NCBI RefSeq assembly: GCF_021109255.1
Contig: NZ_JAJODG010000002.1
Origin: Merdimmobilis hominis
GTDB lineage: Bacteria > Bacillota > Clostridia > Oscillospirales > Ruminococcaceae
Direction: 5' to 3' (one strand)
Length of the DNA: 64,000 nt
The notes beneath the pieces are model-generated. The model did not search any database. It saw only the letters and a program-made list of their open reading frames with translations, and was not told the DNA's origin. Each line of letters begins with the position of its first letter. The stretch's first letter is position 1. Positions 43,866 through 52,618 of the stretch are shown here, one piece after another. The position numbers and the translations under genes are program-made.

Positions 43866-44656
43866 TCATGGGCGAAGGAGCTTTGCCCGCAGGGCTTCGA
43901 TCTCCTCCCCGGTGAGGCCGATACCCCGCAGGTACTCCTCCACCGTGCCGAAGGTCTTCTGGAAGCGGTCCAAGAAAGCCTCCATGTATTCCAGGTTGGA
44001 ACGGCCGATGAAGGCGGGGAGATCGGGGTGATCCCCCCGCATGGCTTCTATCAGCGGCTGGATATAGGTGTAGGATACCTGATAATCCGCCACAATATCC
44101 GCCTTCGCCACTCCCGCCAAGGAGAGGAGCAGAGCCGCGGTGACGCCGGTGCGGTCCTTTCCCGCCGTGCAGTGGAAGAGGCCCCCCCAGGGGCGGCGGC
44201 AATGGTTTTCATCACCTGTTTCATCCGTTCCCCCGGCTCCACCATGTCAAAGTAGAATACTGCCACATCGTCCTCCGTATCCGGCAGGCCGCCTCCTGCC
44301 AGTGGGAGGGAATGGTAGTAAAACCCTTCTCTCCCCGCAAAAGCGCAGGGTTTGCGGGCAATCTCCTCTGCGCTGCGCAGGTCGATGACGGTGGTAACCC
44401 GCCACTGCCGGAACTGTTCCAACTCCCCTTCCTTTAAATCCACAGGGCAGTCACTGCGCAGGTAGCGCAAGGAATCTGTCGCTTCGCGCCGGCACAAATT
44501 TGGAAGGAAAGCGCAGGCTTTATCACGCGAAGCCAACCCCTGATAAGAAATTCCCAGCTCTCCTGGACGGCAGCCCAATGGGAGCGCCACTGCCCTAAGA
44601 AGAGGATCAGACGGGCGCTCCTCCCCATCCCCATTTGAAAAAACAGCACAGCCCAA
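43866..44656 (-). pseudogene. Tyrosine/dual-specificity phosphatase, frameshifted in a G-run
   Basis: Two minus-strand frames share one protein. The first (to about 44190) holds VTTVIDLRSAEEI, the start of a Tyr_phosphatase3-type domain. The second holds the P-loop LFHCTAGKDRTGVTAALLL and continues to a stop at 43866. They meet at seven G (seven C at 44182-44188 on the plus strand); one more G would join them as PGGGLFHC. In the present sequence the first frame runs past the active site in the wrong frame. The N-terminal part, before LRYLRSDCPVDL, does not look like the usual NFRDLGG segment, so further damage is possible there. No good ribosome site is visible. Confidence 0.75.
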
Positions 44657-44676
44657 GTTGGCTGTGCTGTTTTTGA
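44636..44676 (-). terminator. Terminator after rnfB
   Basis: AAAACAGCACAGCC and GGCTGTGCTGTTTT pair around a short loop; on the minus strand it runs into TTTTTTC. It ends the rnf operon. Confidence 0.88.
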
Positions 44677-44694
44677 TTGGTTATATCCGCGGGG

Positions 44695-45552
44695 TTATTC
44701 CGCCGCTTTCTCTTCTCCAGCGGCTTCCGCTTTCGCCTGGGCGGCCAACTCTACTGGGCATTTGTACTCGTGGATGGCCCCGGTGGGGCACTGAGCTACA
44801 CAAGTGCCACAGTTTGTGCATTTGGCTGGGTCAATCACCGCGTGGTTGTTCACAATGGTGATCGCCTGGGAGGGGCAAGCTTTCTCGCATTTACGGCAGG
44901 CGATGCAGCCGGTTTTGCAGGCTTTGCGGGTGGCGGCGCCCTTCTCCTGGCTGGAGCAGCGCACATAGACGTTGCTTGTCACCGGGATCAGGCTGATCAG
45001 CGCTTTGGGGCAGGTCTTGGCGCAGAGGCCGCAGCCTACGCAGAGGTTTTTATCCACTACAGCCACCCCGTCCACCAGGTCGATGGCCCCATAAGGGCAG
45101 ACCTTGACGCAGTCGCCAAAACCGAGGCAGGCATTGGGGCAGGTGCCGCGGCCGCCGAACAAGGTGCTGCAGGCAGCGCAGGTGGCAGGGCCTTCATAAT
45201 CCACCGCATACTGGGTATTGTTGCAGGTGCCGTTGCAGTGGACCACCGCATAATTGGGCACAGTCGCCTCAAAAGAGACGCCCATGATCTCGCTCAAAGC
45301 CTTGGCTGCACCAGCGCCGCCAGGCACACAAAGATTGGTAGCCAGATCTGGATTCTCCACCAGAGCCTGGGCATATTGGTCACAACCGGCATAGCCGCAA
45401 GCGCCGCAGTTGGCGCCTGGAAGCTCAGCGCGGATCTTTTCAAACCGCTCATCCACCTTGACTGCCATAAATTTAGCGGCGGCGGACAGGATGACGCCGG
45501 CCAAAATACCGATGCCTGTCACAATCAAAACAGGAACCATAAAATCATTCAT
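44695..45552 (-). CDS. rnfB: Rnf complex subunit RnfB
   Basis: 285 residues: an N-terminal membrane helix (VLIVTGIGILAGVILSAAA), the GANCGACGYAGCDQYA four-cysteine cluster motif, then ferredoxin-like [4Fe-4S] clusters (CLGFGDCVKVCPYGA, CVGCGLCAKTCP, CIACRKCEKACP, CTNCGTCVAQCP). RnfB takes electrons from ferredoxin into the complex. The C-terminus is an Ala/Glu-rich tail. Last gene of the operon. Confidence 0.96.
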   Translation of the reverse strand: MNDFMVPVLIVTGIGILAGVILSAAAKFMAVKVDERFEKIRAELPGANCGACGYAGCDQYAQALVENPDLATNLCVPGGAGAAKALSEIMGVSFEATVPNYAVVHCNGTCNNTQYAVDYEGPATCAACSTLFGGRGTCPNACLGFGDCVKVCPYGAIDLVDGVAVVDKNLCVGCGLCAKTCPKALISLIPVTSNVYVRCSSQEKGAATRKACKTGCIACRKCEKACPSQAITIVNNHAVIDPAKCTNCGTCVAQCPTGAIHEYKCPVELAAQAKAEAAGEEKAAE

Positions 45553-45580
45553 AGTATCAGACTCCTATCTTCTAGTTTTG

Positions 45581-46171
45581 TTATTTAAACAGGCCTTCGA
45601 CCAGGCCGCCGAATCCCATAAAGGATACCGATACGATAGAAGCCGCGATCAATGTGATGGGGATTCCTTTGAAGCACTCGGGGGTGTCGATGTCCTCCAG
45701 CCGCTGCCGCACGCCGCAGAACAGCACCATGGCCAGCAGGAAGCCCAGGCCAGCGCCCACCGCGTTCACCATCGACTCAGCAAAGTTCAACTCCTTGCTG
45801 ATGTTGAGCATGGTGACGCCCAGCACGGCGCAGTTGGTGGTGATCAAAGGCAAATAGATACCCAGGGATTTATGCAGGGCGGGGACATACTTTTTCAGGA
45901 TGATCTCCACCAGCTGTACCAGGGCCGCAATGACCAGGATGAACACCACCGTCTGGAGGTAATCCAGCCCATTGGGAACCAGCAGGTAAGTGTAGATGGG
46001 CCAGGTAACTGCAGTGGCCATGGCCATAACAAAGGTTACGGCCACGCTCATTCCCACGGCAGAATCCAGCTTTTTGGAAACGCCCAAGAAGGGGCAGATG
46101 CCCATAAACTTGGCCAGGATAAAGTTTTCGGTGAGGATGGCGCTAAACAGGATGATCATCATTTCTTTCAT
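45581..46171 (-). CDS. rnfA: Rnf complex subunit RnfA
   Basis: 196 residues, six membrane helices, with TENFILAKFMGICPFLGVSKK and ITTNCAVLGV, the two cysteine-bearing segments that hold a [2Fe-2S] cluster inside the membrane together with RnfE. Four bases from rnfE. The complex couples ferredoxin:NAD electron flow to Na+ or H+ transport. Confidence 0.96.
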   Translation of the reverse strand: MKEMMIILFSAILTENFILAKFMGICPFLGVSKKLDSAVGMSVAVTFVMAMATAVTWPIYTYLLVPNGLDYLQTVVFILVIAALVQLVEIILKKYVPALHKSLGIYLPLITTNCAVLGVTMLNISKELNFAESMVNAVGAGLGFLLAMVLFCGVRQRLEDIDTPECFKGIPITLIAASIVSVSFMGFGGLVEGLFK

Positions 46172-46174
46172 GGG

Positions 46175-46858
46175 TTAGCAGCCTCCTTTCGCAGCGCCGC
46201 AACTGGAAGCGTTGGGGCAATTGGCGCAGCCGAATTCCTTCTTCTTAATGGCTTTGCCCTTGGTCAGCTTGTTGATCAAAGCGATCATACAACCGAATAC
46301 GAAGAAGCCACCGGGCGCCAGGGTGAAGATGCTCATGGGGGTGGAGAGAATGCCGGTCAGGTCCACCATAAAAGGGGTGCCGCTCATCCAGGTGCCGGCG
46401 CCGAGGATCTCACGCACCGAGCCGATCAAGGTCAGCGCCAAGGTGAAGCCAAGGCCCATGCCCAGGCCATCCAAGACCGAATCCACCGGGCCGTTTTTGC
46501 TGGCGAACATTTCCGCCCGGCCCAGAATGATGCAGTTGACGACGATCAGCGGCAGGAAGATACCAAGGGCTTTGTCCAGATCCTGGGCAAAGGCTTTTAC
46601 CAGGAACTGAACCACGGTGACAAAGCCGGCGATTACTACAATGTAGCAAGGGATGCGGACCTTATCCGGGATAATCTTCTTCAAAAGGGAAATGGCCAGG
46701 TTGGAGCACATGAGCACCACAGTGGCAGCTACACCCATGCCCAGGCCGTTGATGGCCATGGAGGTGGTCGCCAGGGTGGGACAGGTGCCCAAAAGCAGCA
46801 CCAATACTGGGTTCTCCTTAATGATGCCGTTGGTTAAAATCTTCAATCTCTTTCCCAT
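46175..46858 (-). CDS. rnfE: Rnf complex subunit RnfE
   Basis: 227 residues, the membrane partner of RnfA: ENPVLVLLLGTCPTLATTS and LIVVNCIILGRAE match RnfA's pattern in reverse orientation. The start at 46858 follows AAAGGAG; the longer reading lies inside rnfG. An extra C-terminal tail of about 20 residues carries four cysteines (FGCANCPNASSCGAAKGGC), which RnfE of model organisms lacks as far as I know. Confidence 0.95.
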   Translation of the reverse strand: MGKRLKILTNGIIKENPVLVLLLGTCPTLATTSMAINGLGMGVAATVVLMCSNLAISLLKKIIPDKVRIPCYIVVIAGFVTVVQFLVKAFAQDLDKALGIFLPLIVVNCIILGRAEMFASKNGPVDSVLDGLGMGLGFTLALTLIGSVREILGAGTWMSGTPFMVDLTGILSTPMSIFTLAPGGFFVFGCMIALINKLTKGKAIKKKEFGCANCPNASSCGAAKGGC

Positions 46859-46859
46859 G

Positions 46860-47810
46860 TTACTCTGCTCCTTTCTGCAGCTCGGGGGCCTGCTGCGCAG
46901 CAGGATGGGCGGCAACGGCTTTGTTGATCGCCTTTTTCAGCACGTCGCTGGAAGAAGTGGCACCGGAAATGCTGGCGACCTCGTCCGCGCTGGTCTTGCC
47001 GATGAATTGTTCCAGGTACTCCGGGCGGGCAACCTTCATGCCATAATCCGGGTTTTCATTGATATAGTCCAGGGCCACGCCGGTGATGGTGCCATCCTCC
47101 GCGAAACCGACTGCCGCCACGATATCATCGTGGAAACTGGGCTCACTGATGACAACGATGTGCTCTTTGCCATCCACGCGGTAAGCCTCTACCTCCATAT
47201 CCAAAGGGATAAACTCCTGGGCGTCAGGGTAAATGGCCCGCAGAGTTTCTTCCTTGGCCGGTGCGCGCTGGGGAGCTGCTGCCCCCTCTCCGCCCACTTC
47301 GTTGTAGACGCGGTAAGCAGCTTTGGCCGCGTTCATAATGGCTGTGGAGGAGACGGTGGCACCGCCAACAGCATTGACCTCGCCCAGGGTATCCACCGTT
47401 TTGCCGGTGTACTGAACCATGTGTTTGGGGTCGCAAGCTTTGGTACCAAGGCCCGCAGTCTCGGAGTTTTCCAGCACTTTGGCCCCTGTGATGACACCGT
47501 TTGCATCCATGCCGAACATCACCTTGATGGTGCCGCCGTAACCTTTCCAGGCCGTGGTGATCACATAGCCCGAACCGTCGGTGGCGCGGTAGGCATCCAA
47601 GCCTCCTTCCGGCATATTGGCAACGGTGAGCTGTTCAAAGTCAGACGCGCCGGGCAGAACCTCCGCACGGGCTGCGTTGGCAGTCTCAATGGCCAGCCGG
47701 TCAATAATGGGCTGGGTGATGCTGTAGGTCTTGGCCAAGGCGAAGGAGATCACCAGGCAGATTACCGCCAGCACCAGGGTGGGCTTGATAAAATCTTGGA
47801 AGACGCTCAT
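46860..47810 (-). CDS. rnfG: Rnf complex subunit RnfG with two FMN-binding domains
   Basis: 316 residues, longer than the usual 190-220. One N-terminal membrane helix, then two FMN_bind domains in tandem. The first has NSETAGLGTKA and AVGGATVSST (residues 147-156); the second has NPDYGMKVARPEYLEQF and SISGATSSS (280-288). The threonine of (S/T)GAT is where ApbE attaches FMN; the first copy has G in place of S/T, the second is canonical. They are joined by an Ala/Pro-rich linker (about 173-187). ApbE is encoded in the same operon. Confidence 0.93.
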   Translation of the reverse strand: MSVFQDFIKPTLVLAVICLVISFALAKTYSITQPIIDRLAIETANAARAEVLPGASDFEQLTVANMPEGGLDAYRATDGSGYVITTAWKGYGGTIKVMFGMDANGVITGAKVLENSETAGLGTKACDPKHMVQYTGKTVDTLGEVNAVGGATVSSTAIMNAAKAAYRVYNEVGGEGAAAPQRAPAKEETLRAIYPDAQEFIPLDMEVEAYRVDGKEHIVVISEPSFHDDIVAAVGFAEDGTITGVALDYINENPDYGMKVARPEYLEQFIGKTSADEVASISGATSSSDVLKKAINKAVAAHPAAQQAPELQKGAE

Positions 47811-48755
47811 CTAGTACGCACCTCCAAACGCTTTGTTCCGGGTCAGGTTGTCAATGTGAGGGGTGATGATATTCATCAGCAAAATGGCGAAGGAGACGCC
47901 CTCCGGGTAGTTGGCAAAGAGGCGGATCAGAACGGTGATCACACCGCAGCCGATGCCGAAGATCAACTTGCCTTTATCGGTCACCGGGGAGGTGACATAG
48001 TCGGTAGCCATAAAGAAGGCGCCCAGGAACAGGCCGCCGCCCAGGATGTGGTAGATGGGGTTCTGTCCCAGCACCGCAGTCAGCACAAACACGGTGGCGA
48101 TGAAGCTGGCCGGGATGATGGGGCTGATGATCTTTTTGGCGATGAGGTACAGGCCGCCGATCAACAGGGCGATGGAACAGGTCTCACCCAGGGAACCGCC
48201 GTGGAAGCCCAGCAGCATCTCGGTGAGGGAGGGCAGGGTCTCCCCTGCGTTTTTCATCACCGCCAAAGGGGTTGCGCCGCCCATGGCGTCAAAAGCCGCT
48301 GTGCCAAAATTGGGGGAAACCCATTTGGTCATGGGCTGGGTAAAGGAGATCAGCAGCACCACACGGGCGGTGATGGCGGGGTTGGCAAAGTTCTGGCCGA
48401 TGCCGCCAAACAGCTGCTTGACCACCACAATGGCCACAATGGAACCCACCGCAGCCATCCACAGGGGGAGGGAGGAAGGCAGGTTCATGGCCAGGATGAC
48501 ACCGGTGACCACCGCACTCAAATCTTTGGTGGTATTGGGTTTTTTGCAGACCATCTCAAACAGGTACTCCGCCGCGACGCAGGAGACCACGCAGGTAATT
48601 AAAATTAGAAGAGCCCGGACGCCGAAGATCAGGACTGAAGCCACCATGGCCGGGGCGAGGGCCAACACAACGTTGCCCATAATCGACTGGGTGGTGACCG
48701 AATCCTTTACATGCGGCGAGGGAGTTACAATCAGTTTATTGCTCAAAGTGTTCAC
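47811..48755 (-). CDS. rnfD: Rnf complex subunit RnfD
   Basis: 314 residues with about nine or ten membrane helices, NqrB/RnfD family. The FMN attachment region reads FDAMGGATPLAVMKN, with the threonine kept but G where S/T is usual. HGGSLGET and FANPAITARVVLLISF are family marks. It ends one base before rnfG, so the genes are tightly coupled. Confidence 0.95.
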   Translation of the reverse strand: MNTLSNKLIVTPSPHVKDSVTTQSIMGNVVLALAPAMVASVLIFGVRALLILITCVVSCVAAEYLFEMVCKKPNTTKDLSAVVTGVILAMNLPSSLPLWMAAVGSIVAIVVVKQLFGGIGQNFANPAITARVVLLISFTQPMTKWVSPNFGTAAFDAMGGATPLAVMKNAGETLPSLTEMLLGFHGGSLGETCSIALLIGGLYLIAKKIISPIIPASFIATVFVLTAVLGQNPIYHILGGGLFLGAFFMATDYVTSPVTDKGKLIFGIGCGVITVLIRLFANYPEGVSFAILLMNIITPHIDNLTRNKAFGGAY

Positions 48756-48761
48756 CCCATA

Positions 48762-50063
48762 TTATTTCTTTTGTGTCAGCATTTTTTTGGCCAGGCGGTT
48801 GGTCATCACCAGCCGGCGTTTGGCCGGGCAGGCAAAGGCGCAGCAACCGCACTCCATGCAGAGATTGACCTTCAGCTCCCGTAGGGCATCCACATTGCCG
48901 GCCTTAAAGGCTTTCTCAATGGAGGCAGGCATCAGGTTGAACGGGCAGGCGTTCACACAGCGGCCGCAGCGGATGCAGGGGGTCTCCTCCGGCTCCCGGC
49001 TGTCCTTCTCATCAAAGGCCAAGATGGCGTTGTTGTTTTTCAACACCGGGTAATCCAGACGGTTGACGGCAATGCCCATCATGGGGCCGCCCATCAGCAC
49101 CTTGCCGGGCTCGGTCTTGAAACCGCCGCAGAAGTCGATCAAATTTTGGATGGGTGTGCCGATGGGGACCAGCAAGTTCTTAGGCTCTGCGATGGCGCTG
49201 CCATCCACAGTGACCCGTTTGGTGGTCAAGGGCATACCGGTCTTTAAGTATTTGGACAGGAAGGCGACCGAAGCCACGTTCATCACGATGACCCCCACAT
49301 CCGCAGGGAGTTTCCCCTCCGGCACAACACGGCCGGTGGTGTGGTAAATCAGCACCTTTTCAGCGCCCTGGGGGTATTTGGCCGGCAGGGAAGCCACTTC
49401 GATGGAAGCATCCCCTGCGGTCATCTCCTTGAGGAGGGCAATGGCTTTGGGCTTGTTGTCCTCCACCCCGATGATGACCTTTTTCAGGTCCAGGTATTTC
49501 TGCACCTGGCGGGCGCCGTTCAGAACATCCTCGGCATCCTCCATGATGGTGCGGTAATCGGAGGTGATGTAAGGTTCGCACTCAGCGGCGTTGATGCACA
49601 GGGTATCCACTTCACTGAGGTTTTTGGGGCTGAGTTTTACATAGGTCGGGAAACCGGCGCCGCCCAAGCCCACCAGGCCGGAGGCTTTCACCGCCTGGAT
49701 GAACTCCTCAAAGCTGTTGACGGACGGCGGCACAACCGATTCGTCCACCTCCTGGAGTTTGTCGGTCTCGATGGTGACCGCCTTGGTCTTCTGGCCGTTG
49801 GACATCAAAATTTCGTCCACTGCCACCACCTTGCCGGACACGCTGGAATGAATCGGGGCGCTGATGAAGGCATCGCTGGTCCCGATGACCTGGCCAACCT
49901 TGACCAAATCGGTGATTTTCACCGTCGGGTCACAGGGCTTGCCGATGTGCTGTGACATGGAGATCACAACTCTGTCCGGAATGGGCAGAATCTCAGTGGA
50001 GCAGTCTTCGGTATTTTTGAAGTGCTTCACTTTGACGCCATGCAAAGATTTTAACTTTGACAC
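48762..50063 (-). CDS. rnfC: Rnf complex subunit RnfC
   Basis: 433 residues. N-terminal RnfC barrel (HIGKPCDPTVKITDLVKVGQVIG), then a NuoF-like FMN/NADH domain (GLGGAGFPTYVKL, NAAECEPYITSDYR), and two ferredoxin clusters near the end (CIRCGRCVNACP, CMECGCCAFACPA). This is the NAD(H)-reacting subunit. First of the rnf genes in the order C-D-G-E-A-B. Confidence 0.96.
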   Translation of the reverse strand: MSKLKSLHGVKVKHFKNTEDCSTEILPIPDRVVISMSQHIGKPCDPTVKITDLVKVGQVIGTSDAFISAPIHSSVSGKVVAVDEILMSNGQKTKAVTIETDKLQEVDESVVPPSVNSFEEFIQAVKASGLVGLGGAGFPTYVKLSPKNLSEVDTLCINAAECEPYITSDYRTIMEDAEDVLNGARQVQKYLDLKKVIIGVEDNKPKAIALLKEMTAGDASIEVASLPAKYPQGAEKVLIYHTTGRVVPEGKLPADVGVIVMNVASVAFLSKYLKTGMPLTTKRVTVDGSAIAEPKNLLVPIGTPIQNLIDFCGGFKTEPGKVLMGGPMMGIAVNRLDYPVLKNNNAILAFDEKDSREPEETPCIRCGRCVNACPFNLMPASIEKAFKAGNVDALRELKVNLCMECGCCAFACPAKRRLVMTNRLAKKMLTQKK

Positions 50064-50081
50064 AATCTGTATCCTCCCGTG

Positions 50082-50633
50082 CTATGTATTTTTTGTTTGA
50101 CAAACATGGAGTGTATTCATATAAGGTGTCAGTACCCGGAGCAGGGTGCCGGTCAAGGCTCCCATACAGATTCCGGAGAACACCATTATAGGCAGGTAAG
50201 CAAGGGCAAACTGGGAGCGCAGGATGAAACTTGCCATCCCCAATTGGCCCAAATTGTGGAATACTGCGCCAGCTACGCTGATCAAAAAAGCGCTGGGCGC
50301 AAAGCGCTTGAAGGCGCAAAGTGCCGCCATAATCCCCAGGGAACAGAGGCCCCCAGCCAAGCTCATGGCCATGGCCACCCCGCCCCGGGTCAACAGCACA
50401 AACAAAGATTTGAGCACTGCCAGGGTGAGGGCTTCCTTGCCGCCCAGGCAGAAAAGGCAATACATGGTGACGATGTTGGAAAGCCCTAGCTTTACCCCAG
50501 GGGGCAGAGCCGGCAGAACGGGCAACAGCCCTTCCACATAGCTCAAGGCCATAGCAAGGGCAAACAGCAGGCCCATCAGGGCAATTTTTATGGTGGGGAT
50601 TCTGCCACCCGGCTGCGGTTTTGGCATGGGCAC
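50082..50633 (-). CDS. Gx transporter family (HepS/HepI-like) membrane protein
   Basis: 183 residues with five or six hydrophobic segments (IALMGLLFALAMALSYVEGLLP, LGLSNIVTMYCLFCLGGKEAL, AGAVFHNLGQLGMASFIL). It matches the Gx transporter family, once annotated as heptaprenyl diphosphate synthase component I. Such genes often lie beside rnf and apbE in Clostridia; the role is unknown, with flavin-precursor or ion transport discussed only by context. It sits between apbE and rnfC with gaps under 20 bases. Confidence 0.85.
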   Translation of the reverse strand: MPMPKPQPGGRIPTIKIALMGLLFALAMALSYVEGLLPVLPALPPGVKLGLSNIVTMYCLFCLGGKEALTLAVLKSLFVLLTRGGVAMAMSLAGGLCSLGIMAALCAFKRFAPSAFLISVAGAVFHNLGQLGMASFILRSQFALAYLPIMVFSGICMGALTGTLLRVLTPYMNTLHVCQTKNT

Positions 50634-50644
50634 AGATCCTTTCC

Positions 50645-51691
50645 CTACCCTTCCAGATGGAAGGTATACTCGGTTTTTTGCTCATTGGGGGTGAACTTCG
50701 GCACCAGCGCTGGAGAAAGGTAGACGTTTTTCTCCTCATCCACCGCAATCAGAGAAAACTCCTCCTCATCCAGGTATTGGAGAGCCACCTCTTTTCCATA
50801 GATAAAAAAGGTAGTGGAGAGGTAGTCTGCCAGGCCCCCATCCGCGGAGATAACCGTCAGGGAGATGAGGTCGGTCTTGGCGGGATAGCCGGTGCGGGGG
50901 TCGATCACATGGTGGTATCGGACGCCATCCTGCTCAAAAAAACGCTCATAGTCCCCGGTGGTGGCCATGGTGAGGCCAGGGATGCTCAAGGTTCCCAGGT
51001 ATTCTCCACCATCCCCCCTAGGGTCCCGCAGGCCAAAGACAAAGTCCTTCCCATCGGGTTTTTGGCCGATAGCCAGAATGTTTCCCCCCAGGGAGACAAA
51101 GCCGGAATCCACCCCATCTTCTTGGGCAATGCCCCGGATTTGATCCAGAAGCATCCCTTTGGCAACCCCGCCCAGGTCCACCGCCATCCCTTCCCGGGCC
51201 AACATAGCTGAATGGGTGGCTTCGTCTAGGAGGATGCCCTCTGCCCCCACCAGAGAGAGGGCGCTTTGCAGTTCCTCCTCCCCCGGGACTTTAGGGTCTT
51301 CCCCGGTGATGCCCCACAGGGTGGTGACCGGCGCGATGGTTACGTCAAACACCCCACCGGAGGCAATGGACCATTCCTTGGCCTGTTTGAGAATTTGGAA
51401 GGTGTCCTCTGAAAGGGGGACGTATTCCTTGCCCGCCGCTTGGTTGAGGCGGTCGATCTCGCTTCCCTGGCGGTAAAGGGACAATTTTGATTCCATGGCG
51501 CCCAGCTTTTTGGCGATGTCCAGGTAGGCAGTTTCCCCCGCTTCCCCATACCAGGTCTGTTCAATCACCGTATCAAAGGCGAAGGTCATCCCCGATTTCA
51601 CAGGGATTTCCTGCCTAGGCTGCGGGGTACAGGCGCCCAGAAAACAAACAAATGCCAGCAGCAGTGCAGCGGCTTTTTTCTTTGGTTGCAT
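50645..51691 (-). CDS. apbE: FAD:protein FMN transferase ApbE (lipoprotein)
   Basis: 348 residues. Lipoprotein signal with lipobox LGACTP, then the ApbE fold: TFDVTIAPVTTLWG-like (GGVFDVTIAPV), VDLGGVAKGMLLDQI, SLGGNILAIG, and HHVIDPRTGYPAKTDL. The enzyme moves FMN from FAD to threonine of target proteins, here probably RnfG and RnfD, outside the cell. ATG 51691 follows GAGAGGGGG by nine bases; the longer upstream reading lacks a signal sequence. First gene of the apbE-Gx-rnf operon. Confidence 0.94.
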   Translation of the reverse strand: MQPKKKAAALLLAFVCFLGACTPQPRQEIPVKSGMTFAFDTVIEQTWYGEAGETAYLDIAKKLGAMESKLSLYRQGSEIDRLNQAAGKEYVPLSEDTFQILKQAKEWSIASGGVFDVTIAPVTTLWGITGEDPKVPGEEELQSALSLVGAEGILLDEATHSAMLAREGMAVDLGGVAKGMLLDQIRGIAQEDGVDSGFVSLGGNILAIGQKPDGKDFVFGLRDPRGDGGEYLGTLSIPGLTMATTGDYERFFEQDGVRYHHVIDPRTGYPAKTDLISLTVISADGGLADYLSTTFFIYGKEVALQYLDEEEFSLIAVDEEKNVYLSPALVPKFTPNEQKTEYTFHLEG

Positions 51692-51722
51692 CGGCGTTCC
51701 CCCTCTCATTTTGTACAGGATA

Positions 51723-51751
51723 AGTATACTGTTTTTCGTCAAAAAACACAA
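51723..51751 (-). promoter_or_regulatory. Promoter of the apbE-rnf operon
   Basis: Minus strand: TTGTGT, 17 bases, TATACT, ending about 32 bases before apbE. Confidence 0.6.
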
Positions 51752-51982
51752 CATTTCCCGAAGAAAAAGGGGATGGAAAATGCTTCTGTAGCGCAGTGGG
51801 ATCTCCAGCAAAATTCGCCATAAACCCCAATACACCAACATCTAAGTTTAAAGATTATTCATGCAAATGTCAATAAAATATTCATATTCTTAGTCGAAGT
51901 ATCTACCAATTCAACTCTTTTGCCAAAATACAAAAGGGGTTTTTGGATAAATAGATAAGTACTCCTGCCCCTCAATGACAAA

Positions 51983-52022
51983 AAAATGGCGAAAGAAAGG
52001 CCAGGCCCTTCTTTCGCCATTT
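51983..52022 (-). terminator. Terminator after the CD1247-type gene
   Basis: AAATGGCGAAAGAA and TTCTTTCGCCATTT pair perfectly and lead into TTTTTTTGTC on the minus strand. The stretch between it and the apbE promoter (51752-51982) shows nothing else. Confidence 0.9.
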
Positions 52023-52034
52023 GGGGAAAATTCG

Positions 52035-52487
52035 TTATTCTGCGTCGTGATCGTGGCCACAGCAGCCGCAATCGCAGCCCTCGTCCTCGCACTCCTCTTC
52101 CAGATCAAATTCCAGAAGCTCACCGCAGTTGGGGCATTCAATCTCACCCTGCTCCAGAGTTTCTTCATCAATGCAGATGGTGTCGCCGCAGGCGGGGCAC
52201 TGCACCTCGTACAGGTCGCCGTCAAAATCCTCGTCGCTGCACCCATCGCAGTCGCACTCGTCCTCGTCGCCGTAGAACTCCTCTTCCAGAGCTTCCAGGT
52301 CCTCGTCAATCAGATCAACCTGATCGCAAACCTCAGCGAGACCATCCTCCAGATCGGCTACAGAAAATGCAACGTCATCCAGAACGTCAATGATTGCTTT
52401 GATAATCTTGCCCTCTTTGGTGGTGTCATCAATGCTCAAACCCTCGGCCAGGCCCTTCAGATAAGATACTTTTTCCGTGATAGTCAT
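52035..52487 (-). CDS. CD1247 N-terminal-domain acidic zinc-ribbon protein
   Basis: 150 residues, extremely acidic. The N-terminal helix region (KVSYLKGLAEGL...TKEGKIIKAIIDVLDD) matches the CD1247 N-terminal domain found widely in Clostridia. A Cys/Asp/Glu-rich stretch (DECDCDGCSDEDFDGD) precedes a zinc ribbon (CPACGD ... CPNCGE), and the C-terminus has CEDEGCDCGCCGHDHD, an unusual cluster that could bind metal. Function unknown. It has GGAGGAAGAAC before the ATG. Confidence 0.85.
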   Translation of the reverse strand: MTITEKVSYLKGLAEGLSIDDTTKEGKIIKAIIDVLDDVAFSVADLEDGLAEVCDQVDLIDEDLEALEEEFYGDEDECDCDGCSDEDFDGDLYEVQCPACGDTICIDEETLEQGEIECPNCGELLEFDLEEECEDEGCDCGCCGHDHDAE

Positions 52488-52576
52488 TTGTTCTTCCTCC
52501 TTTGCGATAATAGGATTGGTCTAATTAGCATTGATATTCCAAAATTTACTTTGGGATACCCATGTGTTGATAGAAA

Positions 52577-52607
52577 TTGAAGTGAACACCTGGGTGTTCA
52601 CTTCAAT
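52577..52607 (-). terminator. Terminator after efp
   Basis: TTGAAGTGAACACC and GGTGTTCACTTCAA make a 14-bp perfect stem; the minus strand continues TTTCTATC. Confidence 0.85.
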
Positions 52608-52618
52608 CCACATGCTTG

